Assembly (NCBI RefSeq): GCF_000770305.1
Contig: NZ_JNVB01000010.1
Coordinates: forward strand, 1-64,000
Source: Erwinia oleae
GTDB lineage: Bacteria; Pseudomonadota; Gammaproteobacteria; Enterobacterales; Enterobacteriaceae
Length of the DNA stretch: 64,000 nucleotides
Reading direction: 5' to 3'
The position numbers were made by a program, and so were the translations under genes. The notes beneath the pieces were generated by a model. It made no database searches. It saw only the letters and a list, made by a program, of their open reading frames with translations, and was not told the origin of the DNA. This document shows, piece after piece, positions 43,300 through 50,986 of this stretch (its first letter is position 1; the number at the start of each line of letters is the position of its first letter).

Positions 43300-44076
43300 A
43301 TGTTTTTAATTATTTTATTAAAATCGCTCATTATTGGCGGCTTTGTCGGCGTGGGCGTAGGCGCGGGTGCCGCGCGTATGTTTCATGCACCAACGACGCA
43401 GGGCATGGGCGCATTTCGTACACTGGGTGAGCTGAATTCCTGTGAGGGCGATCCCGCTTCTCACTTCTCGTTCGGCCTGGGCTTCTTTTTTAACGCATGG
43501 GCGTCTTCCGTGGCGGCGGGTTCCTTCACGCAGGACGTTGACCACCGCATTATCCCGCACTGGGGCGCCGCCGCGTTAATGGTGAAAAACCGCAACGTGG
43601 CTGAAACGTTGCACAATCCGAAGAAAATGGCGATCGCCTGCGGCATCATCGGCATGATCGTCGTTGCCTTCCTCAACTCCACCGCATCTGCCGTTCCTGC
43701 CGCGCTACAGGTTACCGCCGTTAAGGTGCTGGTGCCTGCCGCAAACCTGCTGGTCAACACCGTGATGCCGGTTATCTTCTGGCTGGCGGCGATCGACGCC
43801 GGTAAGAAATCGGGCTTCTGGGCCACCATTTTCGGCGGCCTGGCGCAGCTGATTATGGGCAATGCCGTACCGGGTCTGGTGCTGGGTATTCTGATTGGTA
43901 AAGGCGTTGAGGAGAGCGGCTGGAACAAAGTGACCAAAATCATGATGGTGGCTATTGTTCTGCTGTTTGTGCTGAGCGGCTTCTTCCGCGGCTTTGACAT
44001 GAAAATGCTGCAATCCTTCCAGCTTGGCGTGCCTGGCTGGCTGGAGATGATTCATAACTCCCTGAGCGGCAAATAA
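43300..44076 (+). CDS. DUF4311 family membrane protein
   Basis: A 258-residue polytopic protein with AAGGAAAG upstream. Hydrophobic segments: about 2-25 (Gly-rich), 108-128, 131-160 (probably one or two), 172-198 and 207-228; a conserved polar region with FGLGFFFNAW and DVDHRIIPHWGAAA (about 58-92) lies between the first two. Many Gly and small residues suggest a transport channel. EF_0832-type family, function unproven; proposed transporter subunit together with DUF4310. Confidence 0.85.
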   Translation: MFLIILLKSLIIGGFVGVGVGAGAARMFHAPTTQGMGAFRTLGELNSCEGDPASHFSFGLGFFFNAWASSVAAGSFTQDVDHRIIPHWGAAALMVKNRNVAETLHNPKKMAIACGIIGMIVVAFLNSTASAVPAALQVTAVKVLVPAANLLVNTVMPVIFWLAAIDAGKKSGFWATIFGGLAQLIMGNAVPGLVLGILIGKGVEESGWNKVTKIMMVAIVLLFVLSGFFRGFDMKMLQSFQLGVPGWLEMIHNSLSGK

Positions 44077-44089
44077 GAGGACAATGAAA

Positions 44090-44734
44090 ATGGAAGAAAC
44101 CAATAAAGGGTTCTGGTATGCCGACTGGTCGTTCCCGATCTTCGTCGGTCTGCTCTCCGCAGGCGTGTTTGCGGGTACGCACATGTACTACGTTTACGGC
44201 CTCGGCGCGTTTAACGAAGTCGCTTTCGTCTCCATGCTGCGTGCAGGAATGGAAACCGGTGTGTACGGTGCGGTCGCGGCCTTCGGCGCCAGCTTCCTGT
44301 TTGCCCGTATTATCGAAGGTTCGCTGGTGGGAATTCTCGATATCGGCGGTGCCATCCAGACCGGCGTCGGCCTGGGCGTGCCCGCGCTGCTGCTCGGCGC
44401 AGGCATTGTCTTTCCCGTTGCAAACTTCGCCGCTTCACTGGTCACCGGACTGGCGATCGGCGTGGCCATTGGCTATGTGATCATTCTGGCGCGTAAGTTC
44501 ACCATCAACAACAGCGACTCCACCTACGGCGCTGACGTGATGATGGGCGCAGGTAATGCGTCTGGCCGCTTCCTGGGGCCGTTGATTATCCTCTCCGCCA
44601 TGACGGCTTCCATTCCGATCGGCTTAGGTTCGCTGCTGGGAGCGCTGGCGTTCTATCTCTGGAACAAGCCGATTACCGGCGGCGCTATTCTTGGCGCCAT
44701 GCTGCTGGGCGCATTTTTCCCGGTAGCCCTCTGA
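44090..44734 (+). CDS. DUF4310 family membrane protein
   Basis: A 214-residue polytopic protein. I prefer ATG 44090 over ATG 44084 because AGAGG (44076-44080) is then nine bases away. Five to six hydrophobic segments (about 17-38, 46-75, 78-95, 97-130, 155-175, 180-210) rich in Gly and Ala, with ILDIGGAIQTGVGLG and NKPITGGAILGAMLLGAFF. EF_0833-type family; the stop of DUF4311 is 16 bp upstream. Likely the second membrane subunit of the same transporter. Confidence 0.85.
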   Translation: MEETNKGFWYADWSFPIFVGLLSAGVFAGTHMYYVYGLGAFNEVAFVSMLRAGMETGVYGAVAAFGASFLFARIIEGSLVGILDIGGAIQTGVGLGVPALLLGAGIVFPVANFAASLVTGLAIGVAIGYVIILARKFTINNSDSTYGADVMMGAGNASGRFLGPLIILSAMTASIPIGLGSLLGALAFYLWNKPITGGAILGAMLLGAFFPVAL

Positions 44735-44741
44735 TGTAACG

Positions 44742-44792
44742 GCGGCCTTCTCTCCCTGAGCAGGCCGCTCTGACGGACGCCGCTGGCGTCCG
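44742..44792 (+). other. two tandem hairpins between transporter and enzyme genes
   Basis: GCGGCC / GGCCGC (44742-44768) and CGGACGCC / GGCGTCCG (44774-44792, loop GCT). No T-run follows. They separate the DUF4310 gene from the amidohydrolase gene and may act as an mRNA processing or stability boundary. Confidence 0.5.
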
Positions 44793-44810
44793 GTTCTACA
44801 GGAGTCCGCA

Positions 44811-45944
44811 ATGTTTGACCTCATTATTCGTCGGGCGCGTCTTGCTGACGGTAGTCTGACCGATATCGCTATCCATGACGGCAAAATTGCCGCCCTGGGC
44901 GACGTACAGGGTGCAGCAACCCAGGAGCGCGACCTTGAAGGCCGCTACTGGCTGAGCGCGGGATGGATTGATTCTCACGTTCACTGCTATCCCAAATCGC
45001 CGATCTATCACGATGAAGCCGACCGAATCGGTGTCTGGACCGGCGTGACCACCGTTGTCGACGCCGGCAGTACCGGTGCGGACGATATCGATGACTTTTA
45101 TGAAATTACCCGTGCCGCCAGCACCCAGGTATACGCGCTGCTGAATATTGCCCGCACCGGCATCGTGACGCAAAACGAGCTGGCGGACATGAACCAGATC
45201 GACAAGGTTGGCGTGCGTGATGCGGTTAAGCGCCTGCCGGGCTTTATCATTGGTATCAAAGCGCGCATGAGCAGCAGCGTGGTAGGCGAGAACGGCATTC
45301 AGCCGCTGCTGCGGGCTAAAGAGATCCAGCATGAGAACGACGATCTGCCGCTGATGGTGCATATCGGCAACAACCCGCCGGATCTTGACGAAATCGCCGA
45401 CCTGCTGAGCAGCGGTGACATCATCACCCATTGCTATAACGGCAAGCCCAACCGCGTGCTGACGCCCTCTGGCGAACTGCGCGCGTCAATCACCCGTGCG
45501 CTACAGCGCGGCGTCCGGCTGGACGTGGGGCACGGCACCGCCAGCTTCAGTTTCGAGGTGGCGCGCGTCGCCATCGCGCAGGGCATTCTGCCACATACCA
45601 TCAGCTCCGATATTTACTGCCGTAACCGCATCGACGGCCCGGTTTATACGCTGGCTCATGTGATGTCGAAGTTCTTCAGCGTGGGTATGACGCTGCCGCA
45701 AATCATCGATTGTGTCACCCATCAGGCCGCCGACGGCCTGCGTTTGCACGGCAAGGGACGGCTCGAGCCAGGCGCTGACGCCGACCTGACCATTTTTGAC
45801 GTCAAAGAAGAATCTTGTCTGTTCATCGACTCCGAAGGGCAGTCGGTCAGCGGTGAGAAACAGCTAATGCCGCTGGCGGCTGTGGTGGCCGGACAGTGGT
45901 TTATTACCGACGAAGGGAAAAAGCATCATGTCTTCGATTTATGA
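44811..45944 (+). CDS. COG3964-type amidohydrolase/deacetylase
   Basis: A 377-residue metal-dependent hydrolase of the amidohydrolase superfamily, often misnamed dihydroorotase. Expected metal ligands are all visible: HxH (His56, His58), carboxylated Lys150 in GIKARMS, His184 in LMVHIGN, His207 in ITHCYNG and Asp267 in SSDIYC. Characterised COG3964 enzymes remove acetyl groups from acetylated hydroxy or amino acids, so I infer it deacylates the imported compound. AGGAG ribosome site. It overlaps the next gene by 17 bases. Confidence 0.85.
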   Translation: MFDLIIRRARLADGSLTDIAIHDGKIAALGDVQGAATQERDLEGRYWLSAGWIDSHVHCYPKSPIYHDEADRIGVWTGVTTVVDAGSTGADDIDDFYEITRAASTQVYALLNIARTGIVTQNELADMNQIDKVGVRDAVKRLPGFIIGIKARMSSSVVGENGIQPLLRAKEIQHENDDLPLMVHIGNNPPDLDEIADLLSSGDIITHCYNGKPNRVLTPSGELRASITRALQRGVRLDVGHGTASFSFEVARVAIAQGILPHTISSDIYCRNRIDGPVYTLAHVMSKFFSVGMTLPQIIDCVTHQAADGLRLHGKGRLEPGADADLTIFDVKEESCLFIDSEGQSVSGEKQLMPLAAVVAGQWFITDEGKKHHVFDL

Positions 45945-47043
45945 AAAATATGACCTCAAACAGGTCATCAACGCCTCCGGCCGCATGACCATTCTTGGCG
46001 TCTCCACGCCGAGCGCTGATGTGGTCGACACGGTGAAATACGGCCTGAACCACTATTTTGAGATCAAGGATCTGGTCAACAAAACCGGCGCCTGGATCGC
46101 GAACCTGCTGGGTTGCGAAGATGCGGTCGTGGTTTCCTGCGCCTCTGCCGGGATCGCGCAGTCTGTCGCTGCCGTCATTGTGAAAGATAACGACTGGCTG
46201 CTGGAAAACCTGCACGCCGCGCCGCTGATTGTGCCGCACGATATTGTGGTGCCGAAAGGACACAACGTGAACTTCGGCGCGCCGGTAGGCACCATGGTCG
46301 CCATGGGCGGCGGCCGTCTGGTGGAAGCGGGCTATGCGAATGAATGCTCGCCGGAACAACTTTCAGCCGCAGTCACCCCGCAGACCGCCGCCATTCTTTA
46401 TATCAAGTCGCACCACTGCGTGCAGAAAAGCCACCTCAGCGTTGAGCAGGCGGCGGGCGTCGCACGCAAGCACGGCGTGCCGTTGATTGTGGATGCGGCA
46501 GCAGAAGAAGATTTGCAGTGCTACTACCAGTACGGCGCGGATCTGGTTATCTACAGCGGCGCAAAAGCGATTGAGGGGCCAACCAGCGGCCTGGTAATGG
46601 GCCGTAAACAGTATGTTGAGTGGGTGAAACGTCAGTCGCTCGGCATTGGTCGCGCCATGAAGGTCGGCAAAGAGGGCATCCTTGGCCTGACCCAGGCGAT
46701 TGAAAACTATCTGGTGCAGGAGAAAGTCTCCGGCGCGCAGATGGTCGAGAAAATGACGCCGTTTATCGACAGCCTCAATTCGCTCAACGGCATCAGCGCG
46801 CGCGTGGTGTGGGATGCGGCAGGACGCGATATTGCGCGAACCGAGATCCATTTCGATGAAGCGGTTATCGGCCATACTACCGGCAATGTGGTACAGGCGC
46901 TCAAAACTGGCGACATCGCTATTTATTTTCGCGGCTACAAAGCTAACGAAGGCATTGTTGAAGTTGACGTGCGCAGCGTGTCGCCAGACCAGTTAAATAC
47001 GATTTACATTTGCATTAAGGCCTTGTTGGCAGGAGAGAAATAA
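45928..47043 (+). CDS. DgaE-like PLP-dependent ammonia-lyase (SelA fold)
   Basis: A 371-residue fold-type I PLP enzyme related to selenocysteine synthase SelA and to Salmonella DgaE, which converts D-glucosaminate-6-phosphate to 2-keto-3-deoxygluconate-6-phosphate plus ammonia. PLP-site residues are visible: Asp189 in LIVDAAAEED and Lys213 in YSGAKAIEGPTSG. The overlap with the amidohydrolase and the 2-bp gap to the aldolase point to a tightly coupled catabolic unit. The amino substrate itself is inferred. Confidence 0.85.
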   Translation: MSSIYEKYDLKQVINASGRMTILGVSTPSADVVDTVKYGLNHYFEIKDLVNKTGAWIANLLGCEDAVVVSCASAGIAQSVAAVIVKDNDWLLENLHAAPLIVPHDIVVPKGHNVNFGAPVGTMVAMGGGRLVEAGYANECSPEQLSAAVTPQTAAILYIKSHHCVQKSHLSVEQAAGVARKHGVPLIVDAAAEEDLQCYYQYGADLVIYSGAKAIEGPTSGLVMGRKQYVEWVKRQSLGIGRAMKVGKEGILGLTQAIENYLVQEKVSGAQMVEKMTPFIDSLNSLNGISARVVWDAAGRDIARTEIHFDEAVIGHTTGNVVQALKTGDIAIYFRGYKANEGIVEVDVRSVSPDQLNTIYICIKALLAGEK

Positions 47044-47045
47044 GC

Positions 47046-47786
47046 ATGACGCTGAACCCGAAATTTTATCAGGACCGCGTGTGCCTGAACGTGCTGGCCG
47101 GTTCGAAAGAGAACGCTCGCGAGATCTGGCAGGCGGCGGAAGGTCACGTGCTGGTTGGCGTACTGTCCAAAAACTACGACAGCGTTGAAAGCGCGGTTGC
47201 CGACATGCGCGAATACGCTGCGCTTATCGACAATGCGCTCTCCGTCGGTCTGGGTGCGGGCGATCCTAACCAGTCGGCAATGGTCAGCGCCATCTCGGCG
47301 CAGATCCAGCCGCAGCACGTCAACCAGGTCTTTACCGGCGTGGCAACCAGCCGCGCGCTGCTGGGCCAGAGCCAGACGGTGGTCAACGGACTGATTTCGC
47401 CAACCGGCACGCCGGGCCAGGTAAAAATCTCCACCGGCCCGCTCAGTTCGAAAGCCAGCGACGGCATCGTGCCGATTGAAACCGCCATCGCCCTGCTGAA
47501 AGACATGGGCGGCAGTTCGGTCAAATACTTCCCGATGGGCGGCCTGAAGGCGATCGACGAATTCAAAGCCGTTGCCAAAGCCTGTGCTGAACAGGATTTC
47601 TGGCTGGAGCCAACCGGCGGTATCGACCTGGAAAACTACGAAGCCATCCTGAAAATCGCGCTGGACGCGGGCGTCAGCAAAATCATCCCGCACATCTACA
47701 GCTCAATCATTGATAACGCCTCCGGCAACACGCGCCCGGCTGACGTCAGTACGCTGTTATCAATGACAAAAAAACTGCTTGGCTAA
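47046..47786 (+). CDS. DgaF-like 2-keto-3-deoxy-phosphogluconate aldolase
   Basis: A 246-residue class I aldolase (EF_0839/DagF type). The Schiff-base lysine is probably Lys160 in SSVKYFPMGG, matching VKFFPA of KDPG aldolases; LEPTGGIDL (about 187-195) matches the phosphate-binding end of the barrel. It would split KDG-6-phosphate (or an analogue) into pyruvate and glyceraldehyde-3-phosphate. Last of the three coupled enzymes; a terminator-like hairpin follows. Confidence 0.85.
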   Translation: MTLNPKFYQDRVCLNVLAGSKENAREIWQAAEGHVLVGVLSKNYDSVESAVADMREYAALIDNALSVGLGAGDPNQSAMVSAISAQIQPQHVNQVFTGVATSRALLGQSQTVVNGLISPTGTPGQVKISTGPLSSKASDGIVPIETAIALLKDMGGSSVKYFPMGGLKAIDEFKAVAKACAEQDFWLEPTGGIDLENYEAILKIALDAGVSKIIPHIYSSIIDNASGNTRPADVSTLLSMTKKLLG

Positions 47787-47794
47787 GCACTCCG

Positions 47795-47819
47795 CGGCGG
47801 GCATCCTGCCCGCCGTTTT
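47795..47819 (+). terminator. terminator or attenuator after the aldolase gene
   Basis: CGGCGGGCA / TGCCCGCCG 9-bp stem, TCC loop, TTTT tail. It would limit transcription into the lactonase gene. Confidence 0.75.
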
Positions 47820-47840
47820 CAGCTCCTGCGAGGAACAACG

Positions 47841-48980
47841 ATGCGTAACTGGTCTTTTGCAGTCTCTTTTGCTCTGATGGCGGCAACGCCCCTGGCCGCT
47901 CAGGCGCAGTTTGCCTGGGTTGGTACCTATAATCCTAACGGCGAAGGCGTCTATCGCTTTCAGGTCAATCCAGAGTCCGGCGCGCTTAGCGAAAAAACGC
48001 TGGTCAGCCGCCTGGCAAACCCGGCTCAGCTGACTGTGGATGCCGCCGGAAAAACGCTTTATGTCGCCAGCGAGAGTGAAAAAGGCCTGGTAGCCGCCTA
48101 CGCGATTGGCGCAGACGGCGGCCTGACCTTGCTTAATCAGGTTAGCTCGCAGGGCGCAGGGCCGGTTTATCTGACGTTGACGCCGGACGGCAAATTCCTG
48201 CTGGTGGCGAATTACGTCAGCGGCAGTAAGGCCGTTTTACCGGTGCTGCCCGATGGACGACTTGCCGAAGCCAGCGACGTGCAGCAGGATAAAGGGCCGC
48301 CTGGTGCGGCCAAACCCGCTGCGGCCGCAGAAGGCAGCTTTGCCATCAGCGATCACAACGGGCCGCACGCGCATATGATCGCCGCCGATCCCAGCGGTAA
48401 GTTTGTTTTTTCAACCGACTTAGGCCTGGATCGCATTTATCAGTACCGTTTTGATCGTAACGGCACCCTTACGCCAAACGATCCTGCATGGATTGAGGCA
48501 TCTTCCGCAGGCGCCGGTCCAAGGCACTTTGTTTTTCATCCTGACGGAAAGTCGCTCTGGCTGATTAACGAAGAGGCATCGACGCTGACGCACTACCTGC
48601 TCAACAGAGCGACCGGACGGCTAACCGAAGGCGCGACGGTTTCTGCACTGCCTGCCGGATACAAAGGCACCAGCTTCGCGGCCGGACTGGTGATTGACCG
48701 GGCCGGGAAAAATCTCTACGTCGCCAACCGCTTACATAACAGCATCGCGCATTTTGCTATTGAGCCCAACGGCGCGCTGAGCCATAAAGATGATATCTGG
48801 ACGCGCGGTGACTATACGCGCACGCTGACGCTGTCGCCCGATGGCAAAACGCTTTACGCCATGAACCAGCGCAGCGATAACATCACGCGATTTGCCGTGG
48901 ATGCGCAGAGTGGCGCGCTCTCTTTCAGCAATGATTATACGGCGGTGGGTGCACCGTCACAGATGGTACTGACGCCATAA
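47841..48980 (+). CDS. secreted beta-propeller lactonase (6-phosphogluconolactonase-like fold)
   Basis: A 379-residue seven-bladed propeller protein of the lactonase (Pgl/YbhE-like) family with a clear Sec signal peptide (about 1-22, ending AQAQ), so it acts in the periplasm. Repeats such as LTPDGKFLLVANYVSG, DPSGKFVFSTDLGLDRI, FHPDGKSLWLINE and LSPDGKTLYAMNQRSD mark the blades; NGPHAHM and GAGPRHFVFHPDG carry the family's His and Arg residues. GAGGA ribosome site. In this context it may open a sugar lactone before uptake. Confidence 0.8.
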   Translation: MRNWSFAVSFALMAATPLAAQAQFAWVGTYNPNGEGVYRFQVNPESGALSEKTLVSRLANPAQLTVDAAGKTLYVASESEKGLVAAYAIGADGGLTLLNQVSSQGAGPVYLTLTPDGKFLLVANYVSGSKAVLPVLPDGRLAEASDVQQDKGPPGAAKPAAAAEGSFAISDHNGPHAHMIAADPSGKFVFSTDLGLDRIYQYRFDRNGTLTPNDPAWIEASSAGAGPRHFVFHPDGKSLWLINEEASTLTHYLLNRATGRLTEGATVSALPAGYKGTSFAAGLVIDRAGKNLYVANRLHNSIAHFAIEPNGALSHKDDIWTRGDYTRTLTLSPDGKTLYAMNQRSDNITRFAVDAQSGALSFSNDYTAVGAPSQMVLTP

Positions 48981-48992
48981 AATACGTAAAGT

Positions 48993-49011
48993 GGGCCGTA
49001 ACGTTCGGCCC
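48993..49011 (+). other. hairpin between lactonase and regulator genes
   Basis: GGGCCG / CGGCCC stem with TAACGTT loop and no T-run, in the 51-bp gap. Confidence 0.45.
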
Positions 49012-49031
49012 CAATAATATCAGGAAGAAAA

Positions 49032-50942
49032 GTGAGATTTCCGAACCAGCGGCTTGCACAGCTGTTTGATTTACTGCAAAAAGAGACGTTGCCCCAGGAC
49101 GAACTGGCGCGACGTTTTGACGTTTCAACACGCACCGTACGCACGGACATCACCGCGCTTAACGAACTGTTGGCCGATCACGGTGCGCGCTTCGTGCTCA
49201 GCCGCGGCGAAGGCTATCAGCTCAAGGTCGAGGACGCCGCGCGCTACAGCCAGCTACTGCATCAGTCGCCTTCGCATCTGCGCGTGCCGCGCACCTCTGC
49301 CGCACGCGTGCACTATCTGCTGACCCGTTTTCTCACCTCAGCCTTCTCTCTGCGACTGGAAGATCTGGCAGACGAGTGGTTTGTCAGCCGCGCTACGCTG
49401 CAAAGCGACATGGCTGAGGTGAGAGAGTGGCTCAATCGCTACCAACTGACGATTGAAACCAAGCCGCGTTACGGCATGAAGCTGTTTGGTAGCGAGGTTG
49501 CAATCCGTACCTGCCTGACCGATCTGCTTTACCAGGTGGCGCAGGAGGACAGTGACGATCCGCTTTTAACGCTGGAAGCGCTGAACAGCGGCATGCTGGA
49601 AACGCTCCAGCCGCTGCTGCACCCGTGCTTTACCCGCTTTGCCATTCGCCTGACCGATGACAGTGAGTTTTACCTGCGGCTTTACTGTGCCGTGGCCGTG
49701 CGTCGCATCAGCGAAGGCTACCCGCTTTCGGACTTCAGCGCCGAGGACGTTGACGACGACGTAAGAAGCGCCGCTCGTCATATCATCAATTTGATGCGGC
49801 CCATTACCGGAAAAGCGATATCTCCCTCGGAAGAGGCCTATCTGCGGGTCAATATCGCGGCGCGGCGCATTGAAGAGATTGCGCCAAGCGCCATCAGCCC
49901 TGACGATGGCGATTCGCTGGTGGACTACATCCTCAGCTACGTTAACACCCATTACAATTTCAACCTGCAAAACGATCCCCAATTGCGCGCCGACCTGCTG
50001 ACGCACATCAAAACGATGATCACCCGCGTGCGTTATCAAATTAATATTCCCAATCCGCTGTTGAGCAATATTAAGCAGCATTATCCGCTGGCGTACGACG
50101 TGACGCTGGCGGCGGTATCAAGCTGGGGAAAATACACGCCTTATGTGATCAGTGAAAACGAAATTGGCTTTCTGGTGTTGCATATTGGCGTCGGGCTGGA
50201 GCGCCACTACAACGTGGGTTATCAGCGGCATCCGCAGATTCTACTGGTCTGCGATACCGGCAACTCAACGGTGCGCATGATCCAGGCGCTGTTGATGCGT
50301 AAATATCCGCAGATTGTGGTCAGCAATATTGTTTCGCTGCGCGAGTACGAACAGCTTGAGAGCATTGACGAGGATTTTGTTATCTCCACCGCGCGCCTCA
50401 GCGAAAAAGATAAACCTGTGGTGTTGATGTCGCCATTTCCTACCGACTATCAGTTGGAGCAGATCGGTAAGCTGGTGCTGGTTGATCGTACCCGGCCTTA
50501 TATGCTGGAGAAGTTTTTCGACGCCAGCCATTTCTGTATTATCGATGGGCCGATGGCGCAATCCGATCTCTTCAGGACGCTGTGCGATCGCCTTGAGCAG
50601 GAAGGCGTGGTCGATGACGCTTTCTATCCGTCGGTCGAGGAGCGCGAAGCGATAGTCAGCACCATGCTGGGCGAGGGCATTGCGCTGCCGCACTCGCTGG
50701 GGCTGCTGGCGAAAAAAACCGTCGTCTATACCGTGCTGGCGCCGCAGGGCATCGCCTGGGGAGATGAAACGGCGTACGTTATCTTTCTGCTGGCGATCAG
50801 CAAAACCGAATATGAAGAGGCGATGGCGATTTACGATCTGTTCGTCACCTTTATGCGGGAAAGAGCGATGACGCGCCTGCGCGACAGTCAGGATTTTGAG
50901 AGCTTTAAAGCGGTGGCGATGGATTGCCTGAGCAGGCTTTAG
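49032..50942 (+). CDS. BglG/MtlR-type transcriptional regulator with PRD, EIIB-like and EIIA-like domains (GTG start)
   Basis: A 636-residue activator starting at GTG 49032 after AGGAAG. Order: HTH (about 1-60, VSTRTVRTDITALNELL), Mga-type HTH (about 85-165), PRD1 (about 185-290), PRD2 (about 295-395), EIIB-Gat-like domain (about 400-490, Cys407 in LLVCDTGNST) and EIIA-Mtl-like domain (about 495-636, His554 in IALPHSLG). PRD2 keeps both histidines (His325, His384), whereas the matching PRD1 positions read Tyr218 and Asn274. It probably controls the island in response to PTS phosphorylation. It is the last gene of the row and converges on dolP. Confidence 0.88.
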   Translation: MRFPNQRLAQLFDLLQKETLPQDELARRFDVSTRTVRTDITALNELLADHGARFVLSRGEGYQLKVEDAARYSQLLHQSPSHLRVPRTSAARVHYLLTRFLTSAFSLRLEDLADEWFVSRATLQSDMAEVREWLNRYQLTIETKPRYGMKLFGSEVAIRTCLTDLLYQVAQEDSDDPLLTLEALNSGMLETLQPLLHPCFTRFAIRLTDDSEFYLRLYCAVAVRRISEGYPLSDFSAEDVDDDVRSAARHIINLMRPITGKAISPSEEAYLRVNIAARRIEEIAPSAISPDDGDSLVDYILSYVNTHYNFNLQNDPQLRADLLTHIKTMITRVRYQINIPNPLLSNIKQHYPLAYDVTLAAVSSWGKYTPYVISENEIGFLVLHIGVGLERHYNVGYQRHPQILLVCDTGNSTVRMIQALLMRKYPQIVVSNIVSLREYEQLESIDEDFVISTARLSEKDKPVVLMSPFPTDYQLEQIGKLVLVDRTRPYMLEKFFDASHFCIIDGPMAQSDLFRTLCDRLEQEGVVDDAFYPSVEEREAIVSTMLGEGIALPHSLGLLAKKTVVYTVLAPQGIAWGDETAYVIFLLAISKTEYEEAMAIYDLFVTFMRERAMTRLRDSQDFESFKAVAMDCLSRL

Positions 50943-50952
50943 AGAGGCATGA

Positions 50953-50978
50953 CCGCCCGCGCCGTCAGACGCGGGCGG
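50953..50978. other. strong hairpin between convergent regulator and dolP genes
   Basis: CCGCCCGCG / CGCGGGCGG, 9 bp, loop CCGTCAGA, in the 44-bp gap between stops. There is no T-run on either side, but its place suggests a role in ending both transcripts. Confidence 0.5.
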
Positions 50979-50986
50979 CACTTCAC

